DNA from: Yersinia aleksiciae
GTDB taxonomy: Bacteria > Pseudomonadota > Gammaproteobacteria > Enterobacterales > Enterobacteriaceae
Reading direction: 5' to 3'
Assembly (NCBI RefSeq): GCF_001047675.1
Contig: NZ_CP011975.1
Coordinates: 433,710-497,709 of the forward strand
DNA length: 64,000 nucleotides
The position numbers and the translations under genes were made by a program. The notes under the pieces are model-generated. The model saw nothing but the letters and a program-made list of their open reading frames with translations. It was not told where the DNA came from and ran no database searches. Below are positions 28,021 to 37,081 of the stretch, piece after piece (the stretch's first letter is position 1; each line of letters starts with the position of its first letter).

Positions 28021-28287
28021 ATGGCAAGTGGATGGGCTGGAGACGGCGCAGTGCAAGATCAAATTGACTCCACTCTTGAAGACGCAGTTCAGCGCGCTCG
28101 AGAAGCTCTTGGCAAAGGTGAGAGTGAACTGTATTGCCTGGAATGTGGGCAAGCCATTCCCGCAGCACGGCGTCAAGCGCTGGCGGGTGTGAAGTATTGT
28201 CTGGCCTGCCAAAACGAATTAGATAAGCATCAGGCAAGCCATGCCGGGTATAACCGCCGTGGTAGTAAAGATAGCCAACTCAGATAG
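28021..28287 (+). CDS. ybiI: YbiI, DksA/TraR-type C4 zinc-finger protein
   Basis: 88 residues with a four-cysteine zinc finger, CLECGQAIP...YCLACQ, near residues 40-65. The start MASGWAGDGAVQDQI and the end GYNRRGSKDSQLR are nearly the same as in E. coli YbiI. TGGAGGTCAT precedes the ATG. Members bind RNA polymerase or have unknown roles; YbiI itself is uncharacterised. Adjacent to a palindromic element on its left. Confidence 0.92.
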   Translation: MASGWAGDGAVQDQIDSTLEDAVQRAREALGKGESELYCLECGQAIPAARRQALAGVKYCLACQNELDKHQASHAGYNRRGSKDSQLR

Positions 28288-28422
28288 TCCCCGCACTACC
28301 ACCCCTTTCGCTGCACCCTTTTCAAACAAAAACTCGATACAGTTAACAATATTGTTACATCAGTGTTGTTTATCGATTGTTTATTCTTGATTGCAGGGTT
28401 AATAATAAGTAAATATATAGTT

Positions 28423-28475
28423 CGTTGCACCACAATGACAATCACGCACTATTTTGGTGAGTCAGTATGGTGCAA
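28423..28475 (+). promoter_or_regulatory. NtrC-like sites upstream of glnH
   Basis: GCACTATTTTGGTG at 28446-28459 fits the NtrC pattern (GCAC...GGTGC). Flanking half sites are TTGCACCA (near 28424) and TGGTGCAA (near 28468). The main site lies about 120 bases before the expected start site, the distance reported for glnH in E. coli. Confidence 0.5.
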
Positions 28476-28546
28476 ACAGAGCTAGCTAAGTAATTTCAAG
28501 CTAACTGTCTAGAGTAAACTCTTTAATTTTAAATAACTTGCATTTC

Positions 28547-28562
28547 TGGCACGATCTTTTCA
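28547..28562 (+). promoter_or_regulatory. sigma-54 promoter of glnHPQ
   Basis: TGGCAC-N5-TTTCA: a full -24 element with TTTCA at the -12 position instead of TTGCA. This weak -12 form is also what I recall for E. coli glnHp2. The spacing and NtrC-like sites upstream support it. Confidence 0.55.
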
Positions 28563-28678
28563 TATTGCTCCCTGAAATATAAAAATGGATCTCTTTGCCC
28601 CGAGGCATTGGCGTCGTAGGTTACCAGCGGCGTCAGTACAAAAGGTATATCCACAAAAGCACAAAGGAACACCCACTT

Positions 28679-29422
28679 ATGAAGTCACTTGTCAAAGTTT
28701 CATTGGCCGCACTTGCGCTGGCCTTTGCCGTTAGCTCCCACGCCGCAGAAAAAGAATTGATTGTTGCTACAGATACCGCTTTCGTCCCATTTGAGTTCAA
28801 GCAAGGGGATAAATACGTCGGTTTTGATATCGATTTGTGGGATGCCATTGCGAAGAAACTGGATCTGAAATACACCCTGAAGCCAATGGATTTCAGTGGC
28901 ATCATTCCTGCGCTGCAAACCAAAAACGTTGACCTGGCACTGGCGGGTATCACCATCACCGACGAACGTAAAAAAGCAGTCGATTTCTCCGATGGCTATT
29001 ACAACAGTGGCCTGCTGGTTATGGTCAAAGCTGACAACAACGACATCAAAGGCGAAGCAGATCTGCAAGGCAAAGTGCTGGCAGTGAAAAGTGGCACCGG
29101 CTCTGTTGATTACGCTAAAGCCAACATCAAAACCAAAGACCTGCGTCAATTCCCGAATATCGATAACGCCTATCTAGAGTTAGGAACTGGCCGTGCTGAT
29201 GCAGTATTGCATGACACACCAAACATCCTTTACTTCATCAAAACTGCCGGCAATGGCCAGTTCAAAGCGGTGGGTGACTCCATTAAAGCTCAGCAGTACG
29301 GTGTGGCATTCCCACAAGGCAGTGACCTGCGCGACAAAGTTAACGTAGCTCTGAAATCTCTGAAAGAAGACGGCACTTACGCTGCAATTTATAAAAAATG
29401 GTTCGGCGTAGAACCTAAGTAA
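28679..29422 (+). CDS. glnH: GlnH, periplasmic glutamine-binding protein
   Basis: Substrate-binding protein of the glutamine ABC importer. Signal peptide [22 protein letters not shown], then the type-II fold with [25 protein letters not shown] and [17 protein letters not shown]. 248 residues. The ATG at 28679 follows AAAGGAACACCCACTT; the open frame upstream lacks family similarity. First gene of glnHPQ, under the sigma-54 promoter described at 28547. Confidence 0.96.
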   Translation: MKSLVKVSLAALALAFAVSSHAAEKELIVATDTAFVPFEFKQGDKYVGFDIDLWDAIAKKLDLKYTLKPMDFSGIIPALQTKNVDLALAGITITDERKKAVDFSDGYYNSGLLVMVKADNNDIKGEADLQGKVLAVKSGTGSVDYAKANIKTKDLRQFPNIDNAYLELGTGRADAVLHDTPNILYFIKTAGNGQFKAVGDSIKAQQYGVAFPQGSDLRDKVNVALKSLKEDGTYAAIYKKWFGVEPK

Positions 29423-29457
29423 TTCATTTTTGCCGTTTTTAGACCAGGAGAATATCC

Positions 29458-30114
29458 ATGCAGTTTGAATGGAGCGCTATTTGGCCCGCCATCCCAATCC
29501 TGCTTGAAGGCGCCAAGTTAACCCTATGGATTTCGGTCCTGGGGTTGCTTGGCGGCCTGATTATTGGGGTAACAGCAGGTTTTGCCCGCGCCTATGGCGG
29601 TTGGCTGAGCAGAAATATCGCATTAGTGTTTATTGAGCTGATCCGTGGCACGCCAATTGTGGTGCAGGTGATGTTTATTTACTTTGCGTTGCCGATGATG
29701 ATGCCTTTACGCATCGATCCTTTCTCAGCCGCCGTTGTGACGATCATGATTAACTCAGGCGCTTATATCGCGGAGATCACCCGTGGTGCAGTGCTGTCAA
29801 TCCACAACGGGTTCCGTGAAGCCGGTCTGGCGCTAGGTTTATCCAAACGCGATACCTTGCGTTACGTGATTGCCCCTCTGGCCTTGCGCCGTATGCTGCC
29901 CCCATTGGGTAACCAGTGGATCGTCAGTATCAAAGACACCTCACTATTTATCGTGATTGGCGTGGCAGAACTGACTCGTCAGGGTCAGGAAATTATCGCC
30001 GGTAACTTCCGCGCCATGGAGATATGGAGTGCGGTGGCGGTGATCTACCTGATAATCACCCTGGCTCTGAGCTTCGTTCTGCGCCGGTTAGAAAGAAAGC
30101 TGAAAATCATATGA
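29458..30114 (+). CDS. glnP: GlnP, glutamine ABC-transporter permease
   Basis: 218-residue inner-membrane permease of the polar-amino-acid (HisMQ) type. About five membrane segments; the EAA loop that meets the ATPase is in [58 protein letters not shown] is the usual N-terminal signature. Follows glnH by 35 bases with ACCAGGAGAATATCC before the ATG, and overlaps glnQ by four bases. Confidence 0.96.
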   Translation: MQFEWSAIWPAIPILLEGAKLTLWISVLGLLGGLIIGVTAGFARAYGGWLSRNIALVFIELIRGTPIVVQVMFIYFALPMMMPLRIDPFSAAVVTIMINSGAYIAEITRGAVLSIHNGFREAGLALGLSKRDTLRYVIAPLALRRMLPPLGNQWIVSIKDTSLFIVIGVAELTRQGQEIIAGNFRAMEIWSAVAVIYLIITLALSFVLRRLERKLKII

Positions 30115-30833
30115 TTGAATTTAAAAATGTCTCCAAACACTTTGGCAAAACCCAGGTGCTGCACGACATCAATCTGAATATCACCAAGGGAGAAGTGGTG
30201 GTGATTATTGGTCCTTCCGGCTCGGGTAAATCGACCCTGCTGCGTTGTATCAATAAGCTGGAAGTAATTACCAGTGGTCAATTGATTGTTGATGGTCTGG
30301 ATGTTAATGACCCCAAAGTTGATGAGCGCCTGATCCGTCAGGAAGCTGGCATGGTGTTCCAACAGTTTTATCTGTTCCCGCATCTGACCGCGCTGGAAAA
30401 CGTGGCCTTTGGCCCGGTCCGTGTACGTGGGGCGTCGAAAGACGCGGCGAATAAGCTGGCGATGGAGCTATTGACCAAGGTTGGGTTGGCAGATCGTGCT
30501 CACCATTTCCCGGCAGAATTGTCGGGCGGTCAACAGCAGCGTGTGGCAATCGCCCGTGCTCTGGCAGTCAAACCCAAGCTGATGCTGTTTGATGAACCTA
30601 CCTCCGCGCTGGACCCGGAATTACGTCATGAGGTCTTGACCGTAATGAAGGATTTAGCCGAAGAAGGCATGACCATGGTCATCGTCACCCATGAAGTGGG
30701 CTTTGCCCAAAAAGTGGCATCGCGCCTGATCTTTATTGATAAAGGTCGAGTGGCACAAGATGGTGAGCCAGACAGTCTGATCTCCAATCCGCCAAGTGAA
30801 CGTTTACGGGAATTCCTGCAACACGTCTCCTAA
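30111..30833 (+). CDS. glnQ: GlnQ, glutamine ABC-transporter ATPase
   Basis: 240-residue ATPase. Walker [11 protein letters not shown]-loop [14 protein letters not shown], signature LSGGQQQR, Walker [13 protein letters not shown] and the switch His in IVTHEVGFA. The ATG at 30111 lies in ATGA overlapping the glnP stop and gives [12 protein letters not shown], the E. coli start; the frame continues upstream within glnP without meaning. Confidence 0.97.
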   Translation: MIEFKNVSKHFGKTQVLHDINLNITKGEVVVIIGPSGSGKSTLLRCINKLEVITSGQLIVDGLDVNDPKVDERLIRQEAGMVFQQFYLFPHLTALENVAFGPVRVRGASKDAANKLAMELLTKVGLADRAHHFPAELSGGQQQRVAIARALAVKPKLMLFDEPTSALDPELRHEVLTVMKDLAEEGMTMVIVTHEVGFAQKVASRLIFIDKGRVAQDGEPDSLISNPPSERLREFLQHVS

Positions 30834-30865
30834 TGCGCGGTTTAGCACGACCCTAAAACAAAACT

Positions 30866-30897
30866 GGCGGGCATCTTAGGATCCCCGCCTTTTTTTG
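30866..30897 (+). terminator. terminator after glnHPQ
   Basis: GGCGGG (30866-30871) pairs with CCCGCC (30884-30889), then a T7 tract. Confidence 0.85.
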
Positions 30898-30910
30898 TGT
30901 GGCAAACCAG

Positions 30911-32215
30911 CTATGCTTGGGGTTGCTGATTCTTGACCTGAGCAAATGCGGTCATTAACTTCACCACATCTTGCATACCAATATTGACCTGATTGATCAC
31001 CTCACCAGCATCTTGCGTGAGCGTCACCCCGCCCCCCGCTTGCTCGACACAGGTTCCCATGCCTTTCATCGCCGCCATCACGCCGCGCTGAATGGTCTTA
31101 GTCATCTGATCGATCTCGGTTGCGGCCTTGCGTGAGTGCTCTGCCAGCAAACGAACTTCACTTGCCACCACAGAGAAGCCCTTACCATGTTCACCGGCAT
31201 GGGCCGCTTCAATAGAGGCATTGATCGCCAATAGATTCGTTTGCGACGAGATTTTGCGAATAGCTTCGACCATGGTGCCAATCTCTTGCGAGCAGCGGCC
31301 TAAATCACTGACTACATCCGAGGTTTCGCGCGCAATAGACTCCACTTCCTGCATACCCCGGACTGCCTGCTGAACAATCTCCGCACCTTGCGAGGCGGAG
31401 CGGTCGGTGGTGAGTGACAGATGATGCACATCGCGGATCAGGTTCTCTTCATGCTCCTGTTGCAGCATCAGTTGCGTGATATCCTGCGCAATTTTCACCA
31501 CTTTGATGACCTGCCCCTCATTGTCCATAATCGGGTTATAGCTCGCTTCCAGCCATATCGGCTTGCCACGGCTGTTCACCCGTTCAAAGCGCCCAACAAT
31601 AAACTCACCGCGTGCTAATCGCTGCCAATGTTGGCGATACTCATCTGAGTGGGCAAATGCGGGCGTACATAAAATCTGATGCGATTTATGCTGAATATCC
31701 GCCAGCGAATAACCCATCACACTCAGCAGATTATCGTTCGCCGCCAAAATAGTCCCTTGCGGGGAGAAAGTGATCATGCCCATCGAACGATTAAGTGCTT
31801 TCAGTAAACTCTGATGCTCCTGAGATTGTAAAATTCGCTCAGTGACGTCATTGGCGATCTTGATAATCTCCACCACCCGCCCTTGATTATCCAGTACCGG
31901 TGTATAGGTCCCCTGCAACCAGATAATGCTGCCATCTTTACGTATCCGCTTAATATTATCGGTTATTGCTCGCCCCTCATTGAGCACTTTCCAGTGCTGA
32001 CAATAAGCATCGCTGAGCACATATTGCGGGTCACAAAACAATTTATGGTGCTTGCCGATCACTTCATTCTGCTGGTAACCCATCGCCTGTAAAAATAGCT
32101 TATTGGCGTGCTTTACCGTGCCATCAGGCTTAAAGATGATCATTGGGATGGCATTATCAATCGATGTTAATTCAGCGCGCGGGGACGCATGAGATGAGTT
32201 GAAGTTGAACAACAT
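30911..32215 (-). CDS. soluble PAS-PAS methyl-accepting chemotaxis transducer
   Basis: 434 residues with no membrane segment. Two PAS domains at about 15-125 and 140-245 (each with the RxxxxGxxIWLxxxYxPxxDxxGxV ending and an IVKIAxDxTxxxxxQ-like linker), then an MCP signalling domain at about 255-425. Its hairpin tip reads [29 protein letters not shown]. The signalling domain is short, with few adaptation helices. Of the Aer/BdlA kind: a cytoplasmic sensor, often haem- or flavin-linked redox, that talks to CheW/CheA. Start ATG 32215 follows AGAAGGACTCAACTT. No che genes nearby. Confidence 0.85.
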   Translation of the reverse strand: MLFNFNSSHASPRAELTSIDNAIPMIIFKPDGTVKHANKLFLQAMGYQQNEVIGKHHKLFCDPQYVLSDAYCQHWKVLNEGRAITDNIKRIRKDGSIIWLQGTYTPVLDNQGRVVEIIKIANDVTERILQSQEHQSLLKALNRSMGMITFSPQGTILAANDNLLSVMGYSLADIQHKSHQILCTPAFAHSDEYRQHWQRLARGEFIVGRFERVNSRGKPIWLEASYNPIMDNEGQVIKVVKIAQDITQLMLQQEHEENLIRDVHHLSLTTDRSASQGAEIVQQAVRGMQEVESIARETSDVVSDLGRCSQEIGTMVEAIRKISSQTNLLAINASIEAAHAGEHGKGFSVVASEVRLLAEHSRKAATEIDQMTKTIQRGVMAAMKGMGTCVEQAGGGVTLTQDAGEVINQVNIGMQDVVKLMTAFAQVKNQQPQA

Positions 32216-32312
32216 AAGTTGAGTCCTTCTGGTGAATGATTGAGCAGCAAATGAACAATGTGCTTTTCAACGTGCTTTTAACAAATTGCACAGTAAAACC
32301 CAGAGAACCGTC

Positions 32313-32459
32313 ATGGCTTCCCTTGAGATTTTATTCTTCACCCTGGACGATGAGGTATTTGAATTGATGAAATCAAAACACGACAAAAAATCAAAAATAG
32401 AACCCGAAACTGTCGGCTATATTGCCAGACTAAGATTTATCTTAAATAGCATAGACTAA
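32313..32459 (+). CDS. possible small protein of 48 residues
   Basis: ATG at 32313 opens a 48-codon frame, MASLEILFFTLDDEVFELMK and onward, ending ...ARLRFILNSID. Charge-rich with mixed hydrophobic residues, so it could be a real small soluble protein. The ribosome-binding site (CAGAGAACCG) is weak, and I do not recognise a family. It lies in the gap between the MCP gene and the ERIC array. Confidence 0.3.
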   Translation: MASLEILFFTLDDEVFELMKSKHDKKSKIEPETVGYIARLRFILNSID

Positions 32460-32520
32460 AGTATTGGGATTTGCAGAAGACGCGGCAATCAAGAAATCGA
32501 ACTCTGGGGTGGGTGTATGC

Positions 32521-32554
32521 GCAATATTTAACACTCGAACAGGTTAAATATTGC
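32521..32554. repeat. 11-base perfect hairpin
   Basis: GCAATATTTAA (32521-32531) and TTAAATATTGC (32544-32554) with a 12-base loop, just before the ERIC array. AT-rich, no T tract. Unassigned. Confidence 0.5.
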
Positions 32555-32580
32555 GGTATCGGAAACAGTGGATGTTATGA

Positions 32581-32861
32581 GCAGCTAACCCCCTGCGGCT
32601 TCAAGCACCAAGGGGATACCCAAAGTCATTGGAGTTGCAGGTAGGCAACAAGCGAGCTCATCCCGATGAGCTTACATTAGTAAGTGATTCGGGTGAGTGA
32701 GCGCAGCTAACACCCCTGCGGCTTCGAGCACGAAGGGGGCCCCAAAGTCATTGGAGTTGCAGGTAGGCAGCAAGCGAGCTCATCCCGATGAGCTTACATT
32801 AGTAAGTGATTCGGGTGAGTGAGCGCAGCTAACACCCCTGCGGCTTCAAGGACGAAGGGGT
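32581..32861. repeat. tandem ERIC array: two full units and one partial, period 122
   Basis: The segment starting GCAGCTAAC recurs at 32581, 32703 and 32825, exactly 122 bases apart. The core GAGCTTACATTAGTAAGTGA followed by TCGGGTGAGTGAGC is the ERIC palindrome, and the ends CAAAGTCATTGGAGTTGCAG and CTGCGGCTTC are those of Yersinia ERICs. The right end overlaps the 3' end of rlmF: the rlmF stop lies at 32829-32831, inside the repeat. The two full units differ at a handful of positions. Confidence 0.85.
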
Positions 32862-33821
32862 CCAGCGTTCAGCTTTCCAAGCAACTTGCTCCTCTGGCGT
32901 CAGAAAAGTCCATGCCACAAAACGACTCACCTTCTGACCCTGCGCCATATCAATGGTGCGCACTTCAACCGCATTGGCGTAGCGCAAAGCATGATAGATA
33001 GCCGGTAACGTCGTTTTCTTAGAAATCAATGAGGTAAACCAGAAGCAACTCTTCGCTTTAGTGGCGCTTTCCACCACCATGCGACTGACAAAACCCTCTT
33101 CCCCGCCTTCGCACCACAGTTCGCTATTTTTGCCACCAAAGTTTTGCACTGGCTTGGCGGCAACTTCACCTTTACCCAACTTGTGCAGCTTACGGCGTGT
33201 GGTGGCAGCGGCCTCTTCTGCTGAGCCGTGGAACGGCGGATTGCACAATGTGGCATCGTAACGCTCATTCGCCGCCAGAACACCCTCGAAAATAGCCTGT
33301 GGATCTTTTTGTTGTTTCAACCGCAGGGTATTTCGCAATGTCGGGTTCATGGATACCACCATTTTTGCCGCGCTCAGTGCTTGTGGGTCAATATCAGTAC
33401 CGGTAAAACGCCAGCCATATTCACGCTGACCAATAATTGGGTAAATGCAATTAGCACCGACACCAATATCCAACAGCGCGATATTTTTACCTGTCGGGAT
33501 CACCCCGTCATTGCAGCTGGCTAATAAATCAGCCAAATGATGAATATAATCCGCGCGTCCGGGGATGGGCGGGCATAAAAAGTCAGCGGGAATATCCCAA
33601 TATTCAATACCGTAAAAATGTTTCAGCAATGCCCGATTCAGCATTTTTACTGCCAAAGGATCGGCAAAGTCGACAGAAATATCACCGTAGGCATTCGGGG
33701 CCAAAAAAGGGATTAGCTCTGGGCAACTCACTGAAAGCGCATCAAAGTCATAACGCGAGCGATGACGATTTCGGGGATGCAATCCACTTTTCTCTTTAGG
33801 GAATACTTTTTTGTTTTCCAT
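32829..33821 (-). CDS. rlmF: RlmF, 23S rRNA m6A1618 methyltransferase
   Basis: Methylates N6 of A1618 in 23S rRNA using SAM. The motif NPPFHGSAEEA is the m6A catalytic NPPF; the SAM site is LLDIGVGANCIYP. The N-terminal RYDFDALSVSCPELIPFLAPNAYGDISVDFADPLAV matches the family. The ATG at 33821 (MENKKVFPKEKSGLHPRNRH) is more likely than that at 33866. About 330 residues; E. coli has 308. The last about ten residues (TPSSLKPQGC) come from the ERIC repeat, so the tail is acquired sequence. Confidence 0.92.
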   Translation of the reverse strand: MENKKVFPKEKSGLHPRNRHRSRYDFDALSVSCPELIPFLAPNAYGDISVDFADPLAVKMLNRALLKHFYGIEYWDIPADFLCPPIPGRADYIHHLADLLASCNDGVIPTGKNIALLDIGVGANCIYPIIGQREYGWRFTGTDIDPQALSAAKMVVSMNPTLRNTLRLKQQKDPQAIFEGVLAANERYDATLCNPPFHGSAEEAAATTRRKLHKLGKGEVAAKPVQNFGGKNSELWCEGGEEGFVSRMVVESATKAKSCFWFTSLISKKTTLPAIYHALRYANAVEVRTIDMAQGQKVSRFVAWTFLTPEEQVAWKAERWTPSSLKPQGC

Positions 33822-33992
33822 CGTACTGACTCTCTGGTAGGCATTTTCTGGCGCGTAAGATAGCATAAATTCGTGTTAAACGGGTGAGTCGCAATAGCGG
33901 TGGCCCAACGCTAACCCATTTATTGCCAGCCAAGATACCCGATGAGTGGGTCTATTTTGGCCCTATGTGACCCTCGCGCAATGTAGGAATGT

Positions 33993-34637
33993 ATGCATAC
34001 TGAAAACTATTATTACTACGAACCCGCTGCTGGACATGGCCTGGCGCATGATCCCTTTAAGGCCATTATTAGCCCGCGTCCCATTGGTTGGATATCGTCA
34101 GTCAGCCGCGCTGGCCAACGTAATCTTGCGCCTTATAGCTTCTTTAACTGCTTCAGCGATCGGCCGCCGATTATTGGTTTTTCCAGCAGTGGTTGGAAGG
34201 ACAGCGTCGCCAATATCACCGAAACTGGCGAGTTTGTCTGGAATCTGGCGACCCGCCCCTTGGCCGCAGCGATGAACAACAGTTCGGCCTCTCTGCCTCC
34301 AGATCAAGATGAGTTTCAGTTTGCCGGATTGACCCCCAGAGCTGGTCGTCGCGTCAATGTCGATTGCGTGGTAGAAAGTCCCGTTAATTTCGAATGTAAA
34401 TTGACGCAGTGCATCCAGCTAAAAAATGCTGAAGGAGCAACTATTGATAACTGGCTGGTGTTAGGTGAAGTCATTGCGGTACACATTAATCGCGACCTGA
34501 TCAATGCCGAGGGGATTTATCAAACAGCGGCAGCACAACCCATTTTGCGTGCCGGTGGCCCGAGCGCCTATTACCAAATTTCCGATGATTTGCGTTTTGA
34601 CTTACTTCGGCCTGAAGGAGGGCAACCTCGCCAATAA
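33993..34637 (+). CDS. flavin-reductase-like FMN-binding protein (DIM6/NTAB family)
   Basis: 214 residues, FMN-binding split-barrel of the flavin-reductase-like type. The N-terminal DPFKAIISPRPIGWISSVSRAGQRNLAPYSFFNCFSDRPPIIGFSS is the flavin-binding signature; NVDCVVESPVNFECKL and WLVLGEVIAVHINRDLI follow. Members are often flavoproteins of unknown substrate. The ATG at 33993 follows TGTAGGAATGT. Single gene, divergent from rlmF. Confidence 0.82.
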   Translation: MHTENYYYYEPAAGHGLAHDPFKAIISPRPIGWISSVSRAGQRNLAPYSFFNCFSDRPPIIGFSSSGWKDSVANITETGEFVWNLATRPLAAAMNNSSASLPPDQDEFQFAGLTPRAGRRVNVDCVVESPVNFECKLTQCIQLKNAEGATIDNWLVLGEVIAVHINRDLINAEGIYQTAAAQPILRAGGPSAYYQISDDLRFDLLRPEGGQPRQ

Positions 34638-34760
34638 ACATTCAAAAAATTTGAATGGTTTACTCAATTCTATCCGGTTTCAAAATAACAACAAGGGTGT
34701 AACATTGCTTCTATCGAAAGGAAACGCCCTTTCAACCTTAAAACCGAATAGGAATACATC

Positions 34761-35021
34761 ATGAAAAACATCAAAAATTTCGTTGCAGTTATCGCCCTGT
34801 CTACTTTGTCTTTCGGTAGCTTCGCCGCTGAATACGTCAACAGTCAAGATGCAGCTCAATTAGAACAAGCGGGCACCATCACCGTCAGTGGCGCAACAGA
34901 CCTGAGTAGCTTGAAAGCACAGCTGGCAGAAAAAGCAGATGCCGCTGGCGCTAAAGCCTTCACCATCACATCAGCGACAGGTAATAATTTGATGCATGGT
35001 ACTGCAGTTATTTATAACTAA
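34761..35021 (+). CDS. ybiJ: YbiJ, DUF1471 (YhcN/BhsA-type) small periplasmic protein
   Basis: 86 residues: signal peptide MKNIKNFVAVIALSTLSFGSFA, then a DUF1471 domain ending SATGNNLMHGTAVIYN. It closely resembles E. coli YbiJ, which lies next to ybiI there. Members of this family (BhsA, McbA, YhcN) are stress-induced and affect biofilm or acid/oxidative stress. Start after TAGGAATACATC. Flanked by a terminator. Confidence 0.88.
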   Translation: MKNIKNFVAVIALSTLSFGSFAAEYVNSQDAAQLEQAGTITVSGATDLSSLKAQLAEKADAAGAKAFTITSATGNNLMHGTAVIYN

Positions 35022-35068
35022 TAGGCGATTCACCACGGCACTGGAAGCGAGATCGACTCTTCCCCTCA

Positions 35069-35099
35069 AAGCCCATCAGCAAATCTGATGGGCTTTTTG
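35069..35099. terminator. terminator between ybiJ and the peptidase gene
   Basis: AAGCCCATCAG (35069-35079) pairs with CTGATGGGCTT (35085-35095), with T5 after it. Works for ybiJ; possibly also for the converging peptidase gene. Confidence 0.85.
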
Positions 35100-35125
35100 T
35101 TGATCACACCAGACTAGCTTTAGTC

Positions 35126-36982
35126 TTAATGTGAAAGCGCATTGATGGCGTGGGCAAAGGCGCGACACATCGCCTCATCCCCCTGCTGATTATCAGCCAG
35201 CTGTTTATCGCCATCCACCACCCGTATCATGACATTTAAATCAAAATCGGCCACAGGTTGCACACGCTCAGCAGCCAGTTCCATGGTTTTCTGCGCTGTG
35301 CGCCAAGACTCTTCGGCGGTTTGATTGCATACCGTCGCCAGATAATCTGGATTGAACCCCTCCCCCGTCAGGCTACGCAGTGTCTCATCATGGCTGACAC
35401 TGTTGCCTGGTCGCCAATAATGTTCAGCAAGATCTGGACCAATAGCGGCATTATCCGTGAGGTAACCATCACGTTGCAGGAAGAAGGCCCGCGTCTGCTC
35501 TACTGCCATTAACGCCAGTAAATAACCTTGATAAGAGCAGGCGGACTCCATCGACAACAGATGAGGGATAGCCAACGTTGGACGTGGGCTACCACTGATA
35601 CCCAGAATTTTCAGTTCAATGTCTCTCGCCAATTGAGTGATAGCCTGTGGCGTGCGCTGCGCATCATCCCACTGATAAAGTTGCCACTCAAAATAGGGCA
35701 CTAATAGTATATGGCGCTCATTAAAAGCACGCATCGGTTGTCGGGCTTGAATACTCTCCTGAATCAACGTATCTGGAATAGATTCACCCTCGCTATTTTT
35801 TGCGTAGCGCTTGAGCCAATCGGCATCATCAAGCAGGCTATCGCAAAACATGGATTGAGTTTCGGCATACGCCATCGAGGTAGGTGGGAACTCTTGCGAG
35901 AAACAGGGCGCGTTTTGCACAATATTAGAAAAGTGCGCCGCATGGCCCCCTTCATGGAACAAGGTATTTAGACCCGAAGCCCCGCTGCCGACCTGATCGG
36001 GCTTAGCCAAACTGGTGAAGTTGATCCGTGCCGGTCGCCATTTACCTTGATCGACAAAAGGTGGCACTGGCCCATGCATGAAGCCATTTTCATATTTCCC
36101 TTGTCGCACCAGCAGATCCAGATTCATCTGCGCACCCCGAAAACCAATATGCAGCCGCTTAAAGCTGTTGATCCAGCGATCCAGTGACTCGGCGAATGGA
36201 AAGTAGGGATCTAATTGGCGGGTAACATCTCCGGCACTGGCAAAGCGGATATTCCAAGGCTCCAGCGCTTCTGGGCCTTTTTGCGCCGCCAATTGCTGCA
36301 AACTGCGCTGATTCGCCTCACGAGTCTGCTCTTCAAAGCGGTCCAGAATGGCGAACAGTTGTTCTGGCGTCATGCGCTCAGTTTTATTCACTTTGTAATC
36401 AAAGTAATTGCGATAGCCCATTTGCCGTGCAAATCGGTTACGTAGATTAATCAGTTCCGGCAAGCCATTGTGCAGTAACCATTGCTCCAATTCACGCAGT
36501 GCCAGCTGCGAACTGTGGCGATACTCTGGGTTTTCATTGGTACCTTGGTTAGTCAGTAGCTCCCCCAATGAAGCGGGTACTCGCTCACCTGCGGCATTCA
36601 GGTGTGTCACAGTAAAGGCCATGCGCCGCTGATAGAGTGATGACTCAGCAGCAATCATCTCATCCAGCAGGGTTTGTGCCTTGGGATCCTCAATGGCGTT
36701 ACAGTCAAAAAAGCGATACCAGCCTCGCAACCCATGCAGCAGAGCATCGCGTTCTGCGTTGGCAGGCTCACTTTCCAGATTGGCTATCAGGTCACGCAGC
36801 TCTTTTAACCGCTGGCTTTGCGCGATAAACCGCTTATACGCCGTTTCTGCCGCTGAAAATTGCTGCGCAATATCATCGCCACCTAACCCCATGTAGTTCT
36901 GCCAGAAGAGATCTTCTTTAGTCTGATGAACCGCCAGATAGTCCTGATTCAGGGCAGTAAAATAGCTCAATGCCTGTTGCAT
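35126..36982 (-). CDS. M3-type zinc oligopeptidase
   Basis: Large cytoplasmic metallopeptidase, about 618 residues. The zinc site is HEGGHAAHFS, the HExxH of the M2/M3 thimet-like families, with the third ligand expected in the following helix (YAETQSMFCD). Regions NLRNRFARQMGYRNYFDYKV and IPHLLSMESACSYQGYLLALMA are typical of bacterial M3 oligopeptidases of the PepF/uncharacterised type. The ATG at 36982 (MQQALSYFTALNQ) has AAAAGGAACGCT before it; the ATG at 37000 is less likely. No signal peptide. Probably degrades peptides. Confidence 0.85.
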   Translation of the reverse strand: MQQALSYFTALNQDYLAVHQTKEDLFWQNYMGLGGDDIAQQFSAAETAYKRFIAQSQRLKELRDLIANLESEPANAERDALLHGLRGWYRFFDCNAIEDPKAQTLLDEMIAAESSLYQRRMAFTVTHLNAAGERVPASLGELLTNQGTNENPEYRHSSQLALRELEQWLLHNGLPELINLRNRFARQMGYRNYFDYKVNKTERMTPEQLFAILDRFEEQTREANQRSLQQLAAQKGPEALEPWNIRFASAGDVTRQLDPYFPFAESLDRWINSFKRLHIGFRGAQMNLDLLVRQGKYENGFMHGPVPPFVDQGKWRPARINFTSLAKPDQVGSGASGLNTLFHEGGHAAHFSNIVQNAPCFSQEFPPTSMAYAETQSMFCDSLLDDADWLKRYAKNSEGESIPDTLIQESIQARQPMRAFNERHILLVPYFEWQLYQWDDAQRTPQAITQLARDIELKILGISGSPRPTLAIPHLLSMESACSYQGYLLALMAVEQTRAFFLQRDGYLTDNAAIGPDLAEHYWRPGNSVSHDETLRSLTGEGFNPDYLATVCNQTAEESWRTAQKTMELAAERVQPVADFDLNVMIRVVDGDKQLADNQQGDEAMCRAFAHAINALSH

Positions 36983-37081
36983 AGCGTTCCTTTTCAGCAA
37001 TGTTAGATGAAGAAAATCAAAGGATTCCCCTCAGTCTAGCACTGCCCAATCAGACAACAAGTGAGAAGGATGACCTTAGTA

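Noticed and set aside
32581..32861. Repeats as a CRISPR array
   Set aside because: Units are 122 bases and directly adjacent with no unique spacers; sequence is ERIC.
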